Below, in pieces: positions 42,224 through 48,777 of a DNA stretch of 52,450 nt (position 1 is the first letter of the stretch; every line of letters starts with the position of its first letter). Made by a program: the position numbers and the translations under genes. The notes under the pieces were generated by a model. It saw only the letters and a program-made list of their open reading frames with translations. It made no database searches and was not told where the DNA came from. Source of the DNA: an uncultured Myxococcales bacterium (GTDB lineage Bacteria > Myxococcota_A > Polyangia > Polyangiales > Polyangiaceae); the NCBI GenBank assembly GCA_937902985.1, contig CALFNG010000224.1, positions 1 through 52,450 of the forward strand. The letters are read 5' to 3'.

Positions 42224-42943
42224 TCAATACCCGAGATAGACGCGACGGAGTGCCTCGTCGCCGCGGAGGTCTTTGGGCGGGCCCGCCATGACCACCCGAC
42301 CGGTCTCGAAGAGATACACCTGATCGGCCAGGTCGAGGGCGATGGCCGCGTTCTGCTCGACGAGCAAGATGCCGACGTGCTCGTCGGCGTTGATGTCGCG
42401 CATGATCCGGTAGAGCTCTTCGACCACGAGCGGCGCGAGTCCGAACGAGGGCTCGTCGAGGAGCATCAGCTTGGGACTCGACATGAGCGCTCGCCCCAGG
42501 GCGAGCATTTGCTGCTCGCCGCCCGACAGAGTACCCGCTTGCTGGCGGCGGCGCTGCGCGAGCTTCGGAAAGTACTGGTAGACGCGCTCGAAGAGCGAGG
42601 CGATCGCCCGCCGATCGCGCGGACCGCGACGGCTGCAAGCGCCGAGGCGCAGGTTCTCCTCCGTGGAGAGATTGGGGAACGTGCCGCGACCCTCGGGCAC
42701 GTGAGCGATGCCGAGGCGCGCGACATCGGGCGTGGCCATGCGATCGATGCGCGCCCCATCGAACTCGACCGTGCCTTCGCGCGCGATCATGCCGCAGACG
42801 GCGCGGAGGAGCGTCGTCTTCCCCGCGCCGTTGGCCCCCAGCACGACGCTGACGCCGGCGGCCGCGACGTCGAGCGAGATTCCGTGCAGCACCGGACCGC
42901 AACCGTAGTGAGCACTCAGGCCGGCGAGCGCGAGCAGACTCAC
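42224..42943 (-). CDS. livF: LivF-type ABC ATPase
   Basis: 239 residues, start GTG 42943, overlapping the livG stop by 4 bases (GTGA). Walker A GANGAGKTTLL, Q-loop VPEGRGTFPNLSTEENLRLG, signature LSGGEQQMLALGRALMSSP, Walker B LMLLDEPSFGLAP and LVEQNAAIAL with the LivF-typical Glu-Gln in place of the switch His. One of the two unequal ATPases of the importer. Confidence 0.95.
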   Translation of the reverse strand: MSLLALAGLSAHYGCGPVLHGISLDVAAAGVSVVLGANGAGKTTLLRAVCGMIAREGTVEFDGARIDRMATPDVARLGIAHVPEGRGTFPNLSTEENLRLGACSRRGPRDRRAIASLFERVYQYFPKLAQRRRQQAGTLSGGEQQMLALGRALMSSPKLMLLDEPSFGLAPLVVEELYRIMRDINADEHVGILLVEQNAAIALDLADQVYLFETGRVVMAGPPKDLRGDEALRRVYLGY

Positions 42944-43710
42944 GACGCGGTTCCCAGGTACGCGCGGATCACCTCGGGGTCGTTCTTCACCGCCGCCGGA
43001 GGCCCGTCGGCGATGCGTCGACCGAAATCGAGGACGACGACCTTATCGGAGACTCCCATCACCATGTTCATGTGGTGCTCGACCAGCAGCACCGTCAGCC
43101 CGCGGCGGCCTTTCAAGCCACGAATGAAGCCCGTGAGCTCGTCGATCTCGGCATGGTTGAGCCCGGCGACCGGCTCGTCGAGCATGAGGAGGCGCGGCCT
43201 GGCGGCGAGCGCGCGTGCGAGCTCGATGCGCTTTCGGGTACCGAAGGGCAGGTCGCGCGCGGTCCGCTGGGCGACGCTCTCGAGTCCGAGCTCCGCCATG
43301 AGCTCCGCGGCCTCGTCCGCGAGCGCACGCTCGGCGCGCAGGGCAGACGCGAGACGGAACGCCTCTCCGAAGAACCGGCGCTTTGCGTGCGCGTGTGCGT
43401 GCCCGTGCGCGCCGAGGATCACGTTGTCGGCGACGGTCAGCGTGTCGAAGAGCGCGACGTTCTGGAACGTGCGCGAGATGCCGAGGGTCGCGATCCGATG
43501 CGGTGGCTCGGCGAGGAGCGAACGCCCCTCGAAGAGGATGTCGCCCCCGTGAACCGGATAAAGCCGGCTGATGCAGTTGAACATCGTGGTCTTGCCGGCG
43601 CCGTTCGGGCCGATGAGCCCTACAATCTCGCCTTTGGCCACGTCGAACGTGACGCCGTCGAGGGCTGTGATCCCGCCGAACTGGACGCGCACGTTCTGGC
43701 AACTCAACAT
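42940..43710 (-). CDS. livG: LivG-type ABC ATPase, first gene of importer operon
   Basis: 256 residues from ATG 43710 (MLSCQNVRVQFGGITALDGV). A longer frame to 43812 would run through a basic low-complexity stretch made of 9-bp repeats and is unlikely. Walker A GPNGAGKTTMFNCIS, ISRTFQNVALFDTLTVADNV, a signature variant in place of LSGGQ (ARDLPFGTRKRIELARAL), Walker B LLMLDEPVAGLNHAE and switch region LLVEHHMNMV. The degenerate signature (P-F-G-T) is common in LivG proteins. It heads the five-gene operon G-F-H-M-K. Confidence 0.94.
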   Translation of the reverse strand: MLSCQNVRVQFGGITALDGVTFDVAKGEIVGLIGPNGAGKTTMFNCISRLYPVHGGDILFEGRSLLAEPPHRIATLGISRTFQNVALFDTLTVADNVILGAHGHAHAHAKRRFFGEAFRLASALRAERALADEAAELMAELGLESVAQRTARDLPFGTRKRIELARALAARPRLLMLDEPVAGLNHAEIDELTGFIRGLKGRRGLTVLLVEHHMNMVMGVSDKVVVLDFGRRIADGPPAAVKNDPEVIRAYLGTAS

Positions 43711-43731
43711 CGGCCGGCCGATCCGCCGCAG

Positions 43732-43785
43732 GGTTCGTCGCGATTGCCGCGATCGTCGCGCTTTTCGCGGCTTTCGCGGTCGGCG
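43732..43785. repeat. Degenerate 9-bp tandem repeat before livG
   Basis: Six consecutive 9-base units of the kind CGATTGCCG, CGATCGTCG, CGCTTTTCG, CGGCTTTCG lie 22-75 bases upstream of the livG start codon. They occupy the place of the leader or promoter, so their number could tune expression. Confidence 0.55.
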
Positions 43786-43829
43786 GCGCGTTTCACGCGG
43801 GCACCGTATCAAAAGTCGTGGGCGCCCGA

Positions 43830-43995
43830 TCAGAAGAAGAGGGCATGGGTGATGCGAGCCCCGATGAATCGGTCGACGACGGGTAAGAGCATGTCGAACG
43901 GCACGAAGGCCAGGTTCCCGAACTTGAGAACGTACGTGGAGCGAAAGACCCCCTGGCTCTGGCTGTAACTTTGCGTGTCCGAGGTGGACACCTAC
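43830..43995 (-). pseudogene. C-terminal gene fragment (unknown protein)
   Basis: From a GTG next to an in-frame stop near 43995 to the stop at 43830 the frame reads about 54 residues (RSTYVLKFGNLAFVPFDMLL, VVDRFIGARITHALFF) with high third-position GC and hydrophobic strands or helices typical of a real protein end. No start with a ribosome site exists and the piece is too short for a domain. It is probably the tail of a gene cut at about 43970, where a second fragment begins on the other strand. Family not recognised. Confidence 0.5.
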
Positions 43996-44166
43996 GGGCG
44001 CGCGTTTGCGGCGGCCATCCTGCGGTTCGAGGCGCCGTTCAACGGGTTCGTGTTCGACCGGGAGCTGCGCCGGTACCAGACACTCGACAAGCAGATCACC
44101 ACGGGAAACGGCCTCGAGAAGGCGCCCTGCGCGTTCTGGGACACGGTGTCGCTCGTGGCGCCCTGA
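43969..44166 (+). pseudogene. Gene fragment or small ORF (unknown protein)
   Basis: After an in-frame TAA at 43966 the plus frame reads about 65 residues (EVDTYGRAFAAAILRFEAPF, RRYQTLDKQITTGNGLEKAP) to the stop at 44166. More than 90% of third positions are G or C, so it is or was coding. The only start is GTG 43975 without a ribosome site. It overlaps the opposite fragment by a few codons, and a proper terminator follows at 44245. Likely the 3' end of a gene whose front was deleted; an intact small gene is possible. Family not recognised. Confidence 0.5.
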
Positions 44167-44244
44167 ATTCGTGGGTGCGCGCGGAATAGGCGGCCCCTTC
44201 GAGCGTTGCTACCACGCCGAGAGGGATCCTAGGTTTCTCGGTAC

Positions 44245-44291
44245 CGCCCCTGTCCGTGCCTTCGAGGCGTGCGCAGGGGCGTCCCTTTTTT
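44245..44291 (+). terminator. Intrinsic terminator with T-tract
   Basis: CGCCCCTG pairs with CAGGGGCG (8 bp, perfect); inside it GCCT-TCG-AGGC forms a second stem. The structure is followed, after TCCC, by six T (44286-44291). This is the only classical hairpin-plus-T terminator noted in the window and it ends transcription from the fragment at 43969-44166. Bases 44292-44427 after it hold nothing recognisable. Confidence 0.75.
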
Positions 44292-44427
44292 GAGCTCCCA
44301 TCCGCCGCCGGCCTGCCGCTGGCCGATGTTCGGGGCGGAGCTCGCTGCGCGCGTCGGCGCTCAGGAGCTCGCACGGGTCGAACCCAGTGCTCCGTCTCGG
44401 CTCGCGCGAGGATCGGCGGGAGCAGGC

Positions 44428-45036
44428 TCATTCGAGGACGATCCCGAAGCCTTTCAGCAGGTTCACGGCCTCGGGAAGCGAGAAGCGAGCCTTCTCGACG
44501 CGGTTCTCCAAGGGGCTCAACGCGTAGTCGGTGGCGCCGCGAAAGTCGGCGCCGCGAAGATCGCAATTCACGAACTCGGCCATTGACAGGTTCGAGCCAC
44601 GGAAGCTCGCCTTCGCCAGGTTCGCATCGCGAAAGGTCGTGCCACGCGCAACGCAGTCGGTGAAGGCGCATCCGTCGAGCCGGAGGCCGAGAAAGCTCCC
44701 GTCGTTCAGCTGGGAGCTGTCGAAGGAGACAGCCTCTAGCTTACGAGACTGCGACCAGTTGATCCCCCCCAGGCGGCATCCTCGAAAGCGAACCCGCAAG
44801 AAAACGCAGTCGATCACCCTCGCCACGACCAGGTCACACGTATCGAACGCGCAGTCGACGAACTTGGCACCGTTCAGTTCGCGGCCCCGTAGATCGCCGT
44901 GGTCGAACTTGCAATCTTCGAACTGCGCGCCTCCAAAGTCGAGAGCAGCGCACTCCTTGGCGCCGAACCGAGCATCGCTGGTGACCGCCGACGCCTTCCG
45001 TGTGGCCATCACGCCATCTAAGCCACGTCGGTCCAT
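44428..45036 (-). CDS. Pentapeptide-repeat protein (Qnr/McbG-like architecture)
   Basis: 202 residues from ATG 45036, which has GGAAG close by; ATG 45009 or TTG 45069 are alternatives. Successive A(D/N)LXX-type pentapeptides make a right-handed quadrilateral beta-helix: ALDFGGAQFEDCKFDHGDLR, LNGAKFVDCAFDTCDL, TTFRDANLAKASFRGSNLSM, CDLRGADFRGATDYALSPLE. The C-terminal capping segment ENRVEKARFSLPEAVNLLKG closely follows Qnr-type proteins. Qnr and MfpA mimic DNA and protect gyrase from inhibitors, but many such proteins have other roles, so drug resistance is not asserted. Cysteine-rich faces are unusual. Confidence 0.88.
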   Translation of the reverse strand: MDRRGLDGVMATRKASAVTSDARFGAKECAALDFGGAQFEDCKFDHGDLRGRELNGAKFVDCAFDTCDLVVARVIDCVFLRVRFRGCRLGGINWSQSRKLEAVSFDSSQLNDGSFLGLRLDGCAFTDCVARGTTFRDANLAKASFRGSNLSMAEFVNCDLRGADFRGATDYALSPLENRVEKARFSLPEAVNLLKGFGIVLE

Positions 45037-45257
45037 TTCTTCCACGTTCTTGGATCCATTCGCAAGCAACGCCGCCTGGCACGCGCTGGCCGGACGCTTG
45101 CCGCAGCCCGGAGCACGTGATCGGCATCGCGGAAAACGCTCGACGCGCCGCCATGCAGTGCGACTCGCACGGCGTGGCGGAGCCCCGCAAACGCCGAGTG
45201 GGAAGTTCGGGATAGCGTCACCCGGCGCGACGTGCTGACGTGAAGGGAGACCGTCGC

Positions 45258-46166
45258 ATGCGTGTCCCGCGATCGTTTCGAATCGGGGTCATGGCTACCG
45301 CGCTTGGCGCCGCGTGGCCGGCCGCGGCGCGGGCTCAAACGTCCCCCGCCGATGCCCCGGCAACGACCGCGGTCGACCTCGATACGCTCTATCTCCGCGA
45401 CGGTCGGGTACTCCGTGGAACGATCGTAGCGGTCGTTCCCGACGTCGAGGTGCGGATCCGGCTTCCGGCGGGAGACGTCATCGCGGTGCCCCGACGCGAC
45501 GTCATGAATTTCATCTACGGGCAGAGCGAGCAGAGCGAGAGACCGTCCCCTCCGACGCCGGCCCCCTCCCCGCCGATCTTCTGGCCGAGTCAGCTGCCGA
45601 CGACGTACCTGCAACTGCACGGCTCGGGTGCGGCCGAGCTGCAGTACGCGACGCCCGAAGGCGCCTGGGCCACGGTCTGCTCGACACCGTGCGAGCGCAA
45701 CGTTCCCGCGGAGGGGCGCTACCGCATCGCGGGCCCCGGGGTGAAGCCCTCGGCACCGTTTTCGCTACAGGCCCGGGCTGGCGACCACGTATCCCTCGAC
45801 GTGCATGCAGCGACGAAGAACGGATTCGTGTCCGGGGTCGTGGTCCTCGCGGCCGGTCCGCCGATCGCGTTCCTGGGCACCATCGCGACGGCCTCGGCAT
45901 TGAACCCTCCGATCAATGGCGGGGGCCATGGAAGCCCCGTCGGGAATGCCGTGGTCGCCGCCGGGGTCGTGGGTATCGTCGCCTCGATCGCGCTTGGCGT
46001 CGGACTCATGATCGCCAACGGGAGCACCACGGTCGACCAGGGCTTTTCTCCCGGGTCCGCTGTGGCGCCGGTGACCACGCCGCCCTTCGATCACCACGAG
46101 CCCCCGCTTGCCGGAGCCATTCCGCCGGCCGTGTTCGGGCTCCCGATCGCGACGGTCAGGTTCTGA
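45258..46166 (+). CDS. Exported protein with two C-terminal hydrophobic segments
   Basis: 302 residues from ATG 45258 with GGGAG about 9 bases upstream. Signal peptide: FRIGVMATALGAAWPAAARA|Q. The first mature module (LYLRDGRVLRGTIVAVVPDV, VIAVPRRDVMNFIYG) is a small beta-barrel-like unit common at the N-terminus of myxobacterial secreted proteins. After a Pro-rich linker there is a PEGA-like beta domain (TTYLQLHGSGAAELQYATPE, CSTPCERNVPAEGRYRI). Two hydrophobic segments follow (GVVVLAAGPPIAFLGTIATA, AVVAAGVVGIVASIALGVGL), which may anchor it. Function unknown. Confidence 0.78.
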   Translation: MRVPRSFRIGVMATALGAAWPAAARAQTSPADAPATTAVDLDTLYLRDGRVLRGTIVAVVPDVEVRIRLPAGDVIAVPRRDVMNFIYGQSEQSERPSPPTPAPSPPIFWPSQLPTTYLQLHGSGAAELQYATPEGAWATVCSTPCERNVPAEGRYRIAGPGVKPSAPFSLQARAGDHVSLDVHAATKNGFVSGVVVLAAGPPIAFLGTIATASALNPPINGGGHGSPVGNAVVAAGVVGIVASIALGVGLMIANGSTTVDQGFSPGSAVAPVTTPPFDHHEPPLAGAIPPAVFGLPIATVRF

Positions 46167-46298
46167 CAGCCCAGCGGACCGCACGCTCAACTTCTGGCCA
46201 CGGTGGCCAATGAGATCCTCGGAATGACCGAGCTCGTGCTCGACTCGCCCCTGACCGAGGGCCAGCGTCGTATCCGTAGCGGAGCCCCCTGGGGAAGA

Positions 46299-47915
46299 TC
46301 ACGTGGCCGACAGCATCGGTTCGCGCTCGCCGACCGGCGGGGGCGCGCCGACGACCGGCAGCGACACCCGGCGCAGCGGCAATACCGCGGCCGACGGCTC
46401 GGCTTCGACCTGGCGGAGAGCCTCCGCGAGCCGCGGGAGGACCACCTCTTCGGTGTATCGGATCATGTGCTCGCCGCGCACGGCGCACGCGATCGCCACC
46501 CGCACGGCGTGCTGTCCGCGCGGCAGAGCGCGCACGAGCAGCCGCCAGAAGAGCGCTCGCCTCGCGCCGCGAATCCCGAGACGATAGATGGAGCGAACCG
46601 CGACTTGCACGTCTTCGAAGAGCGGCGTCGTGGGGTGGGCCGGCGCGCCGATGCGGTCGACGAGCACCGCGCTCCGCCGGAAATACGCGTCGGCCTGGTA
46701 GAGTCGGGACAGGAGCGCCGCGTAGCCCTCGACGAGCTCGCGCTCGGGCATGGTGGGTCGAAAATTCGGCCGCGAGAAAGCATCGCCATCGGAGTGATCG
46801 CGCAGCCGCCCCTCGCGCTCGAGCCTGCGCCACAGGGCCGTGGCGGGGAGAGCGATCAAGAGGCCCGTCATCGCGAGCGGCAGCGGCGCGTCGCGAAGCA
46901 GCTCCTCTTGTGCCTCGAAGCTCTCGTGTCCGTCGCCGTCGAAGCCGACGATGAACCCCGCCATCACCTCGATCCCGGCGGCCGTGAGCCGGTCGAGCGC
47001 CGCAGGGACGTCGATGCCGATGTTCTGGCGCTTGCCGGTCTTCTTCAAGGCCACGGCGTCGGTCGTCTCGATCCCGATGAACACCGACGTGAAGCTCGCC
47101 TCGCGCATCGCTTCGATGAGCTTCTCGTCGGTGGCCAGGTTCAGGCTCGCTTCGGTGTAGAACGTGAACGGGTACCCGGCCTGCGCTTGCCAGCGAGCGA
47201 GCTCGCCGAGTGTCGCCCGGACCGCCTTCTTGTTGCCGATGAAGTTGTCGTCGACGATGAAGATTTCGCCCCGGTAGCCCAGCGCGCGCAGCGCCTCGAG
47301 CTCGGCGATCGCCTGGTCAGGCTTCTTCAGCCGCGGCACGCGCCCGAAGATCTCGATGATATCGCAGAACTCGCACATGAAGGGACAGCCGCGCGACGTC
47401 TGGATGCACATCGAGCGGTAGCTCCCGATGTCGAGCAGGTCGAACCGAGGAACCGGCACCTCGTGAAGCGACGGACGCGCCGCCGGAGCCTCGAGGATGC
47501 GCGGCGTGCCGGGCCGCGCCTCGATCGCCGCGACGAGCGCTTCGACCCGACCCTCGGCTTCGCCGAGGAACAAGCAGTCCGCGTCGTCGAATCGCTCCGG
47601 CGAGGTCGTGCACGCCGGTCCCCCGACCACCGTCCGCCGGCCGAGCCGCCGTGCGAGCGCCAGGACCTCGTGCAGCGACGGCTCCTGCACGAGCATGCCG
47701 CCCGTCAGCACGACATCGGACCAGCGCACGTCGTCGGCCTCCAGCGGCCGAACGTTCATGTCCACGAGCCGGATGTCCCAATCGGGCGGCAACAGCGCCG
47801 CCACCGAGATCAACCCGAGCGGCGGCAACGTGGCTCGCTTGCCGATCAGGTCCAGGCTGTGTTGGAAGCCCCAGTACGTGGTTGGAAACTCGGGATGGAC
47901 GAGCAGCGCGCGCAT
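46299..47915 (-). CDS. B12-binding radical SAM enzyme with DUF4070 C-terminus
   Basis: 538 residues from ATG 47915. The N-terminal Rossmann cobalamin-binding domain has LLVHPEFPTTYWGFQHSL, PPLGLISVAALLPPDWDIRL and VVGGPACTTSPERF. The radical SAM core has the CxxxCxxC iron-sulfur motif in TSRGCPFMCEFCDI near residue 176, then FIVDDNFIGNKKAV and VFIGIETTDAVALKKTGKRQ. The C-terminal DUF4070 region ends SIYRLGIRGARRALFWRLLV. This layout occurs in class B methylases such as HpnP (hopanoid C-2 methylation) and in related unassigned enzymes. Substrate unknown; a methyl transfer to an unactivated carbon is the best guess. The longer frame upstream of 47915 is not coding. Confidence 0.92.
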   Translation of the reverse strand: MRALLVHPEFPTTYWGFQHSLDLIGKRATLPPLGLISVAALLPPDWDIRLVDMNVRPLEADDVRWSDVVLTGGMLVQEPSLHEVLALARRLGRRTVVGGPACTTSPERFDDADCLFLGEAEGRVEALVAAIEARPGTPRILEAPAARPSLHEVPVPRFDLLDIGSYRSMCIQTSRGCPFMCEFCDIIEIFGRVPRLKKPDQAIAELEALRALGYRGEIFIVDDNFIGNKKAVRATLGELARWQAQAGYPFTFYTEASLNLATDEKLIEAMREASFTSVFIGIETTDAVALKKTGKRQNIGIDVPAALDRLTAAGIEVMAGFIVGFDGDGHESFEAQEELLRDAPLPLAMTGLLIALPATALWRRLEREGRLRDHSDGDAFSRPNFRPTMPERELVEGYAALLSRLYQADAYFRRSAVLVDRIGAPAHPTTPLFEDVQVAVRSIYRLGIRGARRALFWRLLVRALPRGQHAVRVAIACAVRGEHMIRYTEEVVLPRLAEALRQVEAEPSAAVLPLRRVSLPVVGAPPPVGEREPMLSAT

Positions 47916-48179
47916 CGCGCACGCTGTTGCAGGGCGGATGCCAATCGTGTCGGCCGCTTGCGAAACACGCCCGAGCGCGCGAGGCGCTCGAAGCGCGGCC
48001 ACGCCAGGCGAGCCGAATGCGCGGCCTGTGCGGATCCGACCTCGCCGTCGAGGCCGCTGTGTCCGCCGCTCGGCCAGCGCGCTCGAGGCTGCACCGCCGC
48101 GCCTCTTGCAGCTTGCGAACCTCTTTTTGCTCGATGCGAACGCGCCTGGCTGGATTCGAGTCTGTCCACGCTCGCAGGG

Positions 48180-48419
48180 ATGCAGTCGCTCGCCGAGTCC
48201 AGCGTGGCGGGGGGCAGCGCGGTATACGGGCCTGGGGCGTGCGACTCGTGGTTCACGGGCGCAGACTTCCGGTCGACGCCGACCTGCATCGCGTCCATAT
48301 CGGTGGCCGTGAGGAGCGACTCGACGCCAGCCGACAAGGGCAAGGACGGCCATGCCGTGACGTTCAGCGGCTCGGTGCAGCTGCCGGACGCACCACCTGC
48401 GCCCAGACCTGCCAAATGA
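48180..48419 (+). CDS. Small unrecognised ORF, coupled to the following remnant
   Basis: ATG 48180 to the stop at 48419, 79 residues, about 85% G/C at third positions. The stop overlaps the ATG of the next frame (ATGA), the arrangement used by most true gene pairs in this window. The product (SVAGGSAVYGPGACDSWFTG, GHAVTFSGSVQLPDAPPAPR) has two Cys and a Pro-rich end and no signal peptide. It could be the C-terminal end of a truncated exported protein, since nothing upstream (47916-48179) is coding. Low certainty. Confidence 0.35.
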   Translation: MQSLAESSVAGGSAVYGPGACDSWFTGADFRSTPTCIASISVAVRSDSTPADKGKDGHAVTFSGSVQLPDAPPAPRPAK

Positions 48420-48705
48420 ACCTCGAAGAACGCCTCCTCGACTACCAGCGCCGGGTGCGGCCCATCGAGAAAGATCTCCGGGCCTTCGAGGGCGTGCGTC
48501 GCGTCGACGTCGGCTACCGCTACGTCGATGGCGAGCGAACGAACCGCGTCGCCGTCCGCCTCTTCGTCGCGGGTCCCAAGGCGGCAAGCGCAGCCAGGTC
48601 GCGGAACCTCGCGCCGAAGACCATGGCCGGTCTCCCGCTCGACGTCATGCCGTTCGCGTCGGCGAGGACCGTCGCGCCCGTCGATCTGGTGACGACGGAG
48701 CCGGG
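48416..48705 (+). pseudogene. 5' fragment of a family with N-terminal protease-like propeptide (truncated)
   Basis: ATG 48416 starts NLEERLLDYQRRVRPIEKDL, then VRRVDVGYRYVDGERTNRVA followed by VRLFVAGPK and AGLPLDVMPFA. This succession resembles the N-terminus of bacterial trypsin-like or unknown proteins that begin VVGVGVGYKYVDG...VVLVEKK...GVPVDV (from memory). Coding bias stops at about 48705. The frame drifts on to 49066 across the 3' end of the convergent RND gene with poor codon use. The catalytic part is therefore missing: the gene was probably truncated when the neighbouring gene arrived. Confidence 0.5.
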
Positions 48706-48777
48706 CCGATTGACGCGGCGCCGATGGACACCGCGGGGCCCTGGCCCTCGCGACGTCTGGTCGACCCGTCGCGAAGC

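Noticed and set aside
44428-45036. Quinolone-resistance determinant
   Set aside because: The pentapeptide architecture is Qnr-like, but many chromosomal pentapeptide proteins do not protect gyrase; there is no mobile context.
46203-48179. Plus-strand frame running opposite the radical SAM gene
   Set aside because: Shadow of the minus-strand enzyme; only the last 79 codons, beyond the enzyme's start, might be real and are listed separately.
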